Assembly (NCBI GenBank): GCA_013399305.1
Contig: VXAI01000302.1
Span: 69,797-133,796 of the forward strand
Direction of reading: 5' to 3'
Origin: Rostratula benghalensis
Lineage: Eukaryota; Chordata; Aves; Charadriiformes; Rostratulidae
DNA: 64,000 bases
In this document: piece by piece, positions 24,503-36,624 of the stretch
How positions within the stretch are numbered: position 1 is the first letter of the stretch
Layout of the letters: the number at the start of each line of letters is the position of its first letter
Translations under genes and position numbers: made by a program
Notes under the pieces: generated by a model
The model's input: the letters and a program-made list of their open reading frames with translations, nothing else
Databases searched by the model: none
What the model was told of the DNA's origin: nothing

Positions 24503-25434
24503 ACTTCAACCTAAGAGAAAAATATCTGGAAAAACGATGATTGAGAGGAGCAATGGCCTTGTCATCTGAATATTTACAGTCAAAGATATTTTTGTTTTTC
24601 TAACCTTCTGTTGGTGGCATGTACTAGTGTAAATTCCTGTGAATATATGAGCTAGGCACTAGGCCTACATCTGTTACCTGTTGTTTTCCTCTTAGATGTG
24701 CTTGCTAGTTTTCCATTAGATCTATTGGAAACCCAAGTTATTTTAAAGGATTTACAGGAAAGAGCTAAAAATATCTAAAGTTAAAGGGAGAATAATGGGT
24801 AGTTTGTGATAAGAAAGTAGCCTTGCAGCTGAGCGAGTCACCACTGTGCTTGGCAGTGCTTTTTCCTTGGGATAATCACTTAACATTAGATGTCTTTTGG
24901 AAAAAAAAGAGGTTATTTGCAATCTTTTTTCTTATTATTGTGTTAGGAGAATAAATTAAATTAATACATGTTGGTGAAAAATGCAAGAAGAGGGGGTACC
25001 TTACAATTTTTTTATACGTTTTGCTTAACTGATGACATAATTTAATTTCTCAATGTCATCAATACGACAAGAATTCTCCTCCCACAGTGATGTCTGGGAA
25101 TATTTTCTGGTCACAAAAGGTTCATCCAATGTCTTCAGAGGGTTTTAAAAATATTTAATGTATGAAACTTCCCAAAGCGCAGACAAGGTGGATAAAGAGT
25201 TTTCAGCAGTGTAGAGAGGTTAAGTGCCTTGCTTGTGTTATAAATAACTGACTGAACCAGGAATTAAGTTTTTTTTGGACGAATTTAAGGACAAATATAT
25301 TTGTAAAGCTTTCCCTGGCTGCTATGTACAAATACTTCATAATCTTCATCAATAACGATTTTTATGTTACTGTCCTTCTGTTGTGTGTTATCTCTAGACT
25401 GAATTGTGAAAGAGGAAGATTGTGATCCAGTTAT

Positions 25435-25464
25435 AAAAAAAACCCAAACAAACAAACAAAAAAA
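25435..25464. repeat. A/C-only low-complexity tract
   Basis: Thirty bases of A and C only, built of A-runs, CCC and CAAA repeats. Confidence 0.85.
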
Positions 25465-28214
25465 GCTAAGTCAAAGGGGTTTTTCTTTTGTCAGTGCCTT
25501 TAAATAGTGATTTTGACTGTACAAAACTTTCAGGGTTGCTTCAGACTAAATTCTTTGGTATCTGGGACAGATAGTCAGTCTGTGAATTGACTGTAAAGTT
25601 AGACAGAGCAGGTATATGAAGTGACAGTTAATATTGTATGTGGTTTTATAAAGCTCTTGTGAAATATTGCAAACGGCTGTAGATTTTTCAAGAAAGGGAA
25701 TATTTCCGGTGTTACTCTTAATACTGCAACTCCACACAGGAGGAGGCTAACAGTGAAGGAGAAATAGGAAGAACTGGACCATTTCATCATTGCTAGGTTA
25801 AAAGGCAAATCATTTGATCATCATTTGAGGAGAAAATTGAGATTCTATACAAATAATTAGAATCCTTTTAACAATCTTGTCCTTCAGCAAGTGTGGATGA
25901 AAGGAATTTGACCTCTTTATGCGATAGCTAAGACTTGATGATACTGCCTTCATTTCTCTCAGTTTGTGAGGCATGAGAAAATAATTCCAAGCAGTGGGAT
26001 AATTCTATTTTCTTCACAGTGTATGAGAAAAGAAAGGCTGCCATGTGTTGATGAGCTCATCATTTTAATAGCAGCCATTTATCTCAGAATGCTCTCTGGA
26101 GGTAAACACAACGATCACTTTTAAAGTTAAAAGCATAATTCAGCCTGGCTAGTCTCTTAATCCTGTTCTTATTGAGATGGCTTGGTTCATCTGATCTGTT
26201 TAAATGGTAAAGAATGCAGCAGACTATTTTTTCAAGAGTGCCATTTATACTTGTTTTAGTTTGATTTAGGATACAGCAGCAAATGCAAATACAAAAAAAA
26301 ATTTTTTTAAGCACAAAGGCTGTTCAGAGAGAAAGCATTCGTTACAAACACAAAGCTGGCAAAAAGTTATTTTGCAAATGACAAAAAGAATTGTAAGTTC
26401 TTATCAGAAATGACAGATCACTGCAATCAATCTCGATGCTAGAAATAGTGCCGCTTTATACACGGAGTAAACCAATTGCTAAGGAATAGGTAGGTTGAGC
26501 TTTTTCACATTAAAGCCTAAACTAATATTTGTGGGAGATTTTTATTAGAAGCTGGTTATAGATTGATTAAAATTATTTTAGAGATAAAATGATTAGAAAG
26601 CAGCAATATCTGCAAGCTGAAGAACACAGTGGTCTTACAAAAACTTAATCCAACAGTCTGTCTGATCAAAACACTGATCATAAATTTTTCTACTGCTGTT
26701 TTGGTTCTGGTTGCTGGTAGAAGGAAACCTTTTTCCATCCACACATTCAGTTTTGTGCTCGTGAGGGTGGATGCTTAATACACCAGGTTTTGTTTCTCTT
26801 TCCAAGGATATTTTATAATTTCTCCTAATGCAGCAGCAAGGAGCCCTTCTTATTTCATTCTCTTCCAAGTAAAGAATAGAGCTGCTGTTCCATTTCTTTT
26901 CCCTTTTCTGGAGATTCAGTTTATACAGAGTGAGATCTTAGACTGAGAATCATGGTGGATTGCTGTGAGTTTTGTGGATATGGGTATTTGGGTGTTGGCT
27001 CATAAGTATGCTTTCATTTTCATTGAGTCCACGAAACCAAAAAAAACACTATGTTAGTCCTTTCAGTAAATTAAAAAGTTGCTGTCTTCAGGTGTAGTAA
27101 AAAAAGAACTCTTTTAAGAGACACTTTCCCATAAACACTTTCATAATAATGTAGGATTATAATTGCTTGCCTAAAATTCAGATAAAGTTTCTAATACATC
27201 CATCAAAACATTCACCTGGTAGCAGTTCAGGTTATCTTATATACAGTTTCACAAATTGTGTCTGTAAATTTTCAAACAAGACAACTTTCAGTGAATTAGC
27301 CATCCATTAATCTATTGGTAGATTATTTCCATAATTATTTATTCTGTAATAACCTTCTGCTTAATGTATAGCTGTAGAAGTTTTAGCTGTTAAAATTTTC
27401 TCCTCTAAAATAAGAGCATTATTTAAGCAAAGGAAGAAAACAAACCCATTGCACATAATTGGCTACTTACAGGCATTTCCTTTAAGTTTTGACATTTACT
27501 TGAATTGAATTATTGTGTTTAATAACGGTCAATAAACAAGTATAGGCATGAAAAAAATAGTTAACAATAAGGAGAAATGTATTGATTTAATTAAATTTCT
27601 GTCATATGCCCTAGAAAGAAATGTCAAATTAAAGCCCATTATATTGGTTAGATATTTCAGATCTGACACAAATGAAGTCTTTATTAATTCCTTGATTTCT
27701 AATTGTTTTATTTGCATCACAGCACACCATAGCTCTTTGATATGGTTCTGCTCTTGTTCCCATTATAATTACTTAGGACTTGGGCACAGGAGAGAGGAAT
27801 TCAAACCTGTCTCCTTAATTGCTTAGTTTCCTTTAATACCCGTATATTACCTGCAGGATTTATTTGATGACCACTGCTACTGCTGTCATCTGAAGAATGA
27901 CACAGTTCACAATCTCTTTTATCTTATGCCACATCTTGAAGGCTAGGGCATGCTCTTATCCCTGGTGTGTATATGAAGAATTGGGCACAGATAAAGTGGA
28001 TTGTCCAAAGGACACCTGGGAAATCTCTGGTAGAACAGAAAATTACTCTATTGCTTGCTATCTAAGGCTACTTCTGGGATTGTGAATGTGCAGAGTAAAA
28101 GCTCAGACTCCTTGGCCGGAGGTCTGAGTTCCTGCCCTGTGCTGTTATTACTCCATCTCTGCCTTATTTGTCTCTTTCTCCTTTTTGACACGCTGCAAAG
28201 GAGTCAATTTTCCT

Positions 28215-28262
28215 ATGGTTTTGTTTGTTTGGTTGATTTTGTTTTGTTTTTGTTTTTTTTTA
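28215..28262. repeat. T/G-rich low-complexity tract
   Basis: GTTTT and GTTTG units run into a nine-T run. This is the strand-opposite of the A/C tracts elsewhere in the intron. Confidence 0.75.
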
Positions 28263-30889
28263 TATAGCTCCTTGATTTGATTTCTTTTTTTTATTTATTA
28301 CTTCTTTTTTTTTTCCTCCCAGATTCCTTGTATGCTCATGTCAATGACTTTGCTCCTTCGTTCTTTTAGAACATTGTGTGCTGGAGAGAAAAAATGCAAC
28401 ATATAGTTGAATGGAGCTATTCCTACCCTGCTGGAATTATGCAAATAAGGTGCTATATAATTTGAATAAATTAGAAATGTGTGCATCCTGCAGCATTGTT
28501 TTTTCATCTCTTGACAAAGCTAGTATTGTTTTATAACTTCTCTCCAGTACTTTCTGTGGAGATTTGCAGTTCAAAGTGAGCACTTTTGTTAAAAGAAAAA
28601 AAAAGACATCTGTGGCTTTCAATGAAGTTGAGCAAAATCTTAAAATTCTGCCTTTTTATGTGCAGAAAATTTCTTAAAATAATTTGTCTGAGGTTATTCA
28701 GAAGATTTTATTTTGGTAAATTAGGTTGCTATTTTTGTGTGTGTGGTTTTTTTATGATTTTTCTACTATATTGTACATTATATGGTTATCAAAGGGGCAT
28801 CATAAAATGTAGTATCACTACTCTGTTATGAACTGATATATACAATCAGTGATTTCAAACAAACAAAAACCCCCCTTTAAATTAAGAACATAAAACTTTT
28901 ATTTTAGAAAATTGAAACTCAATGAATCAAAATGGTTATTATTTTCTTCCTTAAATAGTTTTGCATAAAGTGACGTTTTTATTGTGATGGGACTAGAAAA
29001 TCTATTTCTTACACTGAAATGACCAACATAAAGAATATGAATTGAAAAATGTCATTCCCCCCCTATATCATTGACATTGGGAAATCAGACAGCTAACATG
29101 AGATAGAAGAGGAACCAGAACAATCTAGCTGCTAAAACAAAATCTGTATTGAAGAAGATGAATTCCCTCTGACAGATGAGGGAAGACAGTTAAGGATAAG
29201 GCTATTTCTGCTGAAGAAGCATGCTACTAGAATTATGTCACATTAATGAAAAACAAAATTACACTGGCAAAGACTGTATTTTCCATCTTTGCGGAGGGAA
29301 ATTATTTTGAGTCTTGATAGGCAGGATTCCCCCAAGCAAATATCTTGAATTACAGAAGATCAGCCTTTGCCAACAGTGTCGATGCTCCCAAATTAAAGCT
29401 AATAGAAGATCATTTTTTCCTTACCTTGGAAGCCATTCTTCACTTCTTTTTGTAGTGCATGCATTTTTTCCAAATCACAGTTTGAAACCCAGGAGAAAAC
29501 AGAGTGAAAAGAATCTCATAAGCACAACTGAAACTTGGTTAGTCAAATGTTTTTCATTAGTTTCAGAAAAGAAACAATTTCTCCAGTACCGGCCATTATT
29601 TTAGATTAAGATCTTTGAAAGTGCGAGTAGATTTTTGTTTGAATCTCCCATGAAAGTTGTTTCAGCACTGATGATCCCTGCCAATTTTCAGCCAATAAAG
29701 TTAAAAAAAAATTCTAATATTTATATAACTAATTTTTTTTTTTATTTCCTGGGTTGAAAGATTGTTACTGTGCTTAGCTTGAATTGTTGCACTGAAATTT
29801 TCTGTACATATTTTCTACGCCATCACTGAGATTTTTAGCTTTTGTGTTGACCTTGTAGCTGTGCCACTCTTGCTGCCCATTATGAACCAACTAGCTGAGG
29901 CCAGTGCTGAGCCCTGCTTTTCTCAGCATCAGAGAAAAATGCATAGAGTAGTTATGCAAATATATCCTCGGTTGACTGCTGCCTCACAGTATGTACAGCT
30001 CTGATTGCTACAGGCATCTAAGCACATGGAGCTGTAAGCACAACATTTCAGCATGTTTTCAGACCTGTATGATCTCACATTATAGCTAGAAGAGTGGTTT
30101 ATATTCCATGGAAGAGTATTAGTGCATATATGCCTCCATGATAGCACTGATTTTGGGCCTCATGACCTTTGGTTTCCTGTGAAATTAGACTTTTGTTTAC
30201 ATGTTAATAACATTTGGTTTAATTCTATTGGTACCTGCTTTCAAATGCAAGATTATGTCAATAAAGTGGAATTAAATTTAATGACACCTTTAGAGTTAAA
30301 GTAGCTTGGCTACAACCTTCATTAAGGTGTTTGCTGACAATGCAGACTAACAGCAGTGACTTTAATACTACTGTGTGAAGAATTACTTGATTTTAAAAGG
30401 ATTCAGCGAATTTTCATTCCTTTATCTGTCCCTATTCTGTCTAGCTGCTAGAACCTGTCTATATTCCAAATACCTTATCTTCCTTCTTGATGGGAAATTT
30501 CTAAACATACATAAATCTGGGGACCTAATTGTTTTTGGATATCTTTCCAGATGTGTTTCCCTGGAAAAAATCTGAACCATAAGAATACTGTAACTGTGGA
30601 GTTAAGGTGTTTATATTGTCTATACATCTAGTCTTTTATTTAGATTTTGCTTTAGCTGCTTTCTTTTTAAACCATTACTATTATTTTGAATGTAAAAATA
30701 ATGATCAATTAGACTAAAGTTTAATCACCCATTTGTTCTGCGTCAAATCCTGCATTAGCAAAAATCATTGTGCCTTGATGCAGCAATGGAAGTACATTGT
30801 TTATGCTGAAATGCAATATTCCATGTTAATATCCAGTATAACTTTTGTTCCATGGCTAAAGAAATAAGAAATTATAGCAGCGTATGTGG

Positions 30890-31348
30890 TTTATGGGGCA
30901 AGGGTTTGGTAGCAGGAGGTCTACAGGGGTGGCTTCTGTGAGAAACTGCTAGAAGCTTCCCCAAAGTTTGATAGAGCCAATGCCAGGTGGCTCCAGGATG
31001 GACCCACAGCTGGCCAGGGCCATCAGCAATGGTGGCATCACCTCTATGGTAGCATACTTAAGAAGGTGGAAAAAAACTGCTGTAAAAGTGCATGGAAGAG
31101 TGCATGAGAATATGGGAGAGAACCAACTCTGCAGACACCAATATCAGTGAAGAAGGAGAGGGAGGAATTACTCCAGGTGCTGGAGCAGAGATTTCCCTGC
31201 AGCCTCTGCTGAAAACCATGGTGAGGCAGACTTTCCCACTGCAGCACGTGATGTCCCCCTGTCCTTACCTCACCCCATGAGCCTTTCATTATATTTTCTG
31301 TCTTCCCTCCAGCTGAGGAGCAGCTTGGTGGGCACATGACATCCATCA
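30890..31348 (+). mobile_element. solo LTR remnant of an avian endogenous retrovirus, internally deleted
   Basis: GGTTTGGTAGCAGGAGGTCT, then CTACAGGGGTGGCTTCTGTG, GAAACTGCTAGAAGCTTCCC, AACCAACTCTGCAGACACCA and ATCAGTGAAGAAGGAGAGGG match a long terminal repeat I know from bird genomes. A CATACTTAAGAAGG stretch sits where that repeat has its TATA-like box. After about 31245 the sequence passes directly to the repeat's right end (CCCTGTCCTTACCTCACCCC, ATGAGCCTTTCATTATATTT, CAGCTGAGGAG and TTGGTGGGCAC). The large middle part, including the AATAAA region, is absent. There are no retroviral genes on either side. The family assignment is from memory, and the exact class (ERVL or other) is not certain. 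Confidence 0.65.
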
Positions 31349-34300
31349 CAAATAGGCAGCTCTTATAGAGCTTTGGGTGTATCAGGATCATGTAGGGATG
31401 AGTTTGAAATGTATGACACTGACGTAAGGCATTTCCATATGTAAGGCCACATTATTTTTCCAGTCGGACCTGTTGGCGTAGGTCAGCTTTGGTGCTGATT
31501 TCATGTTTGAATGGTGGGAAATGAAGTAAATGGAATAATTTGCCACAGACAATTGTGAAGCTGGGAAGTCACACTTCTCTCTATATTAGGTGATATCAGT
31601 TGCAGCAACATTGAAACAATGTCTTGGGTAAACCTTAAAACCTTAATATTTAACTTTATGATAAAGTGCAAAAAAGGGACAATTACTAGAAGAAGCCAGC
31701 ACAGTAAAATAAACCTCTCAGTTATAAGTAGTTCTTCCTGAATTATCAAAATCCATTTAAAATGCATTAATGTAGTAAAAAAAAAAAAAAAGTAGCCATA
31801 GGAAATAATATTTTATACTGGAATTTCCTGCTTGATAGTACTTGAATTTCATATACTGTATCTTGAACAGGACTATTATCAGCACTACTCAGGGAAATGC
31901 CACTTGCCTTATGTTTTCCTCAAAAGCTACATCTTGTATTTCAGAAGCAGTTCTAAGGGTTTTTTTTTACATTACTATTTTCTACTGTTAAAGCTAGAAT
32001 TAATGTTATTTTTTGGGTTTTTTGTTGCTGACTCTGTGTTTTAGCAAATCACAACATTGCTGTTAATATTGACTATGAGGTGAAACATGAGTGCTCAAAT
32101 ATATGTGCTTTCTCTTAAGAAAAAATCACTGATTTTACAAATGTTTGTTGTTTTGGGGTTTTTGGGTGGTTTTTTTTTATGGAGAAGCATAAACTAATGG
32201 TATATTGCAAAAAGTAAATGTAAAAAAAAATCTATTTCAGTCAAACAATTTATAATCAGAGGTTTGTTATATCTAAATTGATTTTCTAATGGGTGTATAA
32301 AACTCACACCCAGATATTTAGCAGGCAAGTCTTAGGACTTAATCTAAAACAAAGATGTTTGAGTACAGGTGAGGTAACTGTGGAATTTGTTGACCACCTA
32401 ATGTGCATATATAAATAGTGTGCAGACCAGTCACAGAATTTCAGTGTACCATGCAAATTATATAACAACATATGTCTTCAGTGCACTGTGGCCCCTTCTT
32501 TATATTAGTTGAATGTTATATTCTCTGCAGCATGTATACCACCGTGTTTTGCATATATAAGTTATAGAAGCTAGGGCTTGTGAACATAAATGAGATCTCA
32601 GCTTCTCAAAGGGCTTAAAATCTTGCTTTTCTTTTAGCCACATGTATTTATGCATATTTAACATGGATCTTGAACTGTAACTTTGTGGTTAAAATACATG
32701 AAAAGCACAGATACTAATTTTTAGGTTAATTTCCTAAGAAACTGAAGTTTATGTGATTGTGCTGCTCGTCTGTCAGCCATAGATCTGAAAACTACTGAGC
32801 AAACCTGAACAAGGGGTAGAAACTGAAACTGAATTATCATTGAGTTAGAAGAAGACAATTAGGGAAAATTGTCAGGAGGTTAGAGGGGAAAGACCCAGAT
32901 TAATATCTTCCTCTGAGAGAAGGGCAGGCAGGGACAACACAGACACAGAACTCCCTTTCAGGCTCTCTGTGCTTAGTGAAGAGCAACTGAGCAGACTTCA
33001 GACTTGCCTTCTTGCTTTAGTCATGCTCAGACACTTACTATATTAATACCTCCTGTCAGAACAATGGAAAAGCCTTCCCTGAAGTGCCGATGGAAGATTT
33101 CTGCTTTTTCACCTCACATTTCTAGACTGCATTTGAGCAGTGTGAGCATCTTGCACTGCTCTCACTTTTCTGTGCAAATGAAGGTAGAATCTCATTTTGA
33201 TCTTTGCTAAAATACAGAAATGGCATTCAGTACTTCCAACCATCCTGCACAGTTTCCTTCGCCCTCGGCTGTGAACATTGGGAGAATACCACAGTTTAGG
33301 AGTACCTTATTGTGAGTCTGTCTCTGACTGTAGCTTCCAGCAATGTAGTGGATGCAACATGTCCTTGGTGGTGTACTCTACACTGGAGAGCAGCCAGAGC
33401 TCTGTCAGTTCAGGATGAACACTCATCAAAGAATCCGTGGTTTTGCTAAGTGTGACTGAGCTAAAATAAACTCATCTCCCAACTTAACTGAAGGAGTCTC
33501 GGTATCCAGGTAGTAACACTTGAATCTCTTTACAGAGAATACTTTAAATTTGAAGGGCAGATCTGCTTCAGATTAATATTGTCTCACTAAACGAGTATTG
33601 TCAGGTTTATGGCAGATAGCCTGTGAAGCTGACATAGATTTCTCAGCCTCAAAACCAATAAGGCAGATTAGTGAGCATCTGATCTGATGAATTGTCCACA
33701 CATCAGTTCAGATGCCAACAAAAGTTTTCCTATTTTCCTTGTACCTTCTGAAGAATTATGGAATGTTGCTATTTTTCTCCAACGATACAGAATGGCAAAT
33801 TATGAACACTGAACTTTATGTCATAGGGCAGCATTTTAGTATGTTTCTTGTGCTTCAGGTAAGAGCTTTAAATTTCTATAGTCAGCACACTCAAGTCATT
33901 TTATAATTTTCAGATATATCAGAAATGTCAAGATTTAAGTTCCTTCAGTGGCTATGTTGTACTGTCCTCTAGATGGTTGAGTTTAGAGTCATATTTTCAG
34001 TCAGTGCAAAAATATAACTCCAGTGAGTTTCTGAAGTGACGGTGATTTAAAGCAGCCCAGGATTTGCTTTGATGGATAAATTTAAAATATTGAAAGTAAT
34101 CAAAATTAGACCTTTTAATGTCTGTATCATAACATCATTTTCTCAGCTTTCTTATTTTACCTTTCTTTGTCATTAAAGTTAATGTAGACACTTAGGTTCA
34201 TTATTGTCTTCTATTCTGTATGCTAAGTATGCCTAAAATTATGTCACTCTGGTATTGGATCTTTTTCTCCTAATTTATGATCAAACGAAAACTCCAAAAT

Positions 34301-35439
34301 ATTGTCCTGCTATCCTTGTTGTCATCATTTGAGTCACGGATTCTTTAAGAACGTGTATAAAATATTCTCTTCTCCTAGAATCATCACCTTGTACAGGCTT
34401 GAAAACTTTGTTTTAAAATAGTCATTTCATAACCTAGTCATGCCCCAGAGAATTCATGACACACTCAAAACAACACCGGATTTGTTGGTGCAGCGTTTAA
34501 TATTCATAAGGTCTGCATCATTCAGTCCTATTTGTTTTCACATACTGGCCTTTAATAAATATTGTTTTCTTCTTCATTCTTTTACCTATTCCAATATTAA
34601 TAGGAATATTAACTCTCTTGTTCTGTTTTTATCTATTGTGTTTTATATTAATTGTTCCAATTTGTCCAATATCACACTGAATCTTTAATTCTTTATGAAA
34701 CAATTGACAAAAGCTCTTTTGTGTGGCTTTCATAATTCTTTTTTTGGTATACATCCCATGATATACAGATATATATACACACACACACAAACACACACAT
34801 ATATGGCAATAATACCATGCTTAATTTTATCTAAGGATGTAAGTACATGCTGTTTTATCTACTAGAATAAAGTGGGGGTTTTTCTACAAATGCTCTGCTG
34901 AAGGTAGGAGTCATATTTCTCTAGAAGAGAGAGCACAGTCTTTGAATGATGATAACTACCTTTCAATGGTTCTTTGCCTTGCAGCTTATATGTATATATA
35001 TACCTTTCAAAAATGCTTATTTAGCATTTGTACTCTTTTTATACTAGTCTAATTTTCTTTTTTAATATTATTTGAATGGCCCTAATAGGATTAATCTGAG
35101 CGCCAAAAATTACTTATCTTTTTGTTCACTTCTGGACTGCAAGACTGATGTTCAGTGTAGAACACGCTTTTATCCAAGTTTGCTGCAAAACCACCTAGGG
35201 AAATAAGTGTGTGTAGCCTCTCTTTCTGTCTTTCTGTTTCTTTCAAACAGTTCTGAACAGTTCAAGGAGAATCTAACATATGAGAAGTATGGAAGAGTAC
35301 ATGTGGGATCAGTACTAAGTTAGAAATACAAGTTTGCTTTCTCTACTTTATATTGTAGCCAGATAATTTAGATATCTGTTTTTATTTCCCTTCTGTAAGG
35401 TGATGACCATAGAAATCATGCAGATTAATTCATTGAAGA
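31349..35439. other. intronic stretch, no gene seen
   Basis: AT-rich unique-looking intron with an A-run near 31777, T/G-rich segments around 32147-32180 and a TA/CA microsatellite (34766-34804). No exon or RNA gene is recognised. Confidence 0.5.
34766..34804. repeat. TA/CA compound microsatellite
   Basis: A short TA stretch, then CA repeats with one AA interruption, then TA again. Confidence 0.88.
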
Positions 35440-36624
35440 TCTTAATGCAGTCATATATGGAATTATTGTGGTCTATCTTAACTTCAGTAAAGCATTTGAC
35501 ATCCTCTCCCACAGTACCCTTGCAGCTAAACTGGGGAAGTGTGGCCTGGACGATGGGGTATTGAGGTAGGTGGATTGTGAACTGGCTGAAGGATAGAAGC
35601 CAGAGTTGTGGTCAACGGGATGGAGTTTATTTGGAGGCCTGTAGCTAGTGGAGTCCCTCAGGGACCGGTACTGGGCCCAGTATTTTTCAGTATATTCATC
35701 AATTATTTAGATGAAGGAATAGAGTGCACTATCAGCAAGTTTGCTGATGGCACAAAAATGGGAGGAGTGGCTGACATGCCAGAAGGCCATGCTGCCATCC
35801 AACAAGACCTGGACAGGCTGGAGAGCTGGGCAGAAAGAAATTTAATGAAATTTAACAAGGACAAGCGTAGAGTCTTGCATTTGGGCAAGAACAACTCCAG
35901 GTACCAGTATAGGTTGGGAACTGACCTGTTGAAGAGCAGTGATGGGGAAAGGGACCTGGGGGTCCTGGTAGACAGCAGGATGACCATGAGCCAGCACTGT
36001 GCCCTGGTGGCCAGGAAGGCCAATGGCATCCTGGGGTGTATTAGAAGGGCTATGGTCAGTAGATTGAGAGAAGTTCTCCTCCCCCTCTACTCTGCCCTCG
36101 TGAGACTGCACCTGGAATATTCGGTCCAGTTCTGGGCCCCTCAGTTCAGGAGGGACAGAGAACTGCTTGAGAGAGTCCAGGGCAGGGCCACAAAGATGAT
36201 TAAGGGAGTGGAGCATCTTCCATACAAGGAAAGGCTGAGGGAGCTGGGTCTCTTTAGCTTGGAGGAGACTGAAGGGTGACCTCATTAACGTTTATAAATA
36301 TGTAAAGGGTGAGTGTCAGGAGGATGGAGCCAGGCTTTTCTCAGTGACAACCAAGGATAGGACAAGGGGCAATGGGTGCAAGCTGGAACATAGGAGATTC
36401 CACTTAAATATGAGGAAAGGCTTCTTCACAGTGAGGGTAATAGAACACTGGAACAGGCTGCCCAGAGAGGTTGTGGAGTCTCCTTATCTGGAGACATTCA
36501 AATCCCGTCTGGATGCGTTCCTGTGTGACCTGATCTAGGTGTTCCTGCTCTGGCAGGGGGATTGGACGAGATGATCTTTCAAGGTCCCTTCCAATCCCTG
36601 ATAGTCTGTGATTCTGTGATTCTT
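35440..36624 (+). mobile_element. CR1 LINE, ORF2 3' half, inactive
   Basis: The second-longest CR1 copy here. It begins in the reverse transcriptase palm (YLNFSKAFDIL-like words near 35475-35510). It has [10 protein letters not shown] at 35650-35679 and the catalytic box as FADG (35740-35751) in place of FADD. The frame is open from 35608 to 36279, then shifts by one near 36280. The C-terminal part continues in the next frame (36344-36538: [34 protein letters not shown]). The 3' tail has GGTCCCTTCCAATCCCTGAT and ends with GATTCTGTGATTCT, the CR1 terminal octamer repeat. Relatively few breaks suggest a moderately young copy. The changed catalytic residue, the frameshift and the 5' truncation all make it inactive. 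Confidence 0.95.

Larger units (their letters stand above)
23008..30889. other. intronic stretch, no gene seen
   Basis: Unique-looking AT-rich intron. It holds a GC-rich short hairpin (24472-24502), an A/C-only tract (25435-25464), a second one (28856-28875) and a T/G-rich tract (28215-28262). The open frames are short and unconvincing. Confidence 0.5.

Noticed and set aside
31044..31391. 115-codon minus-strand open frame
   Set aside because: It lies within the LTR remnant, in antisense, and resembles no known protein.
35703..36285. Two long minus-strand open frames
   Set aside because: They are shadows of the CR1 reverse transcriptase frame on the + strand.
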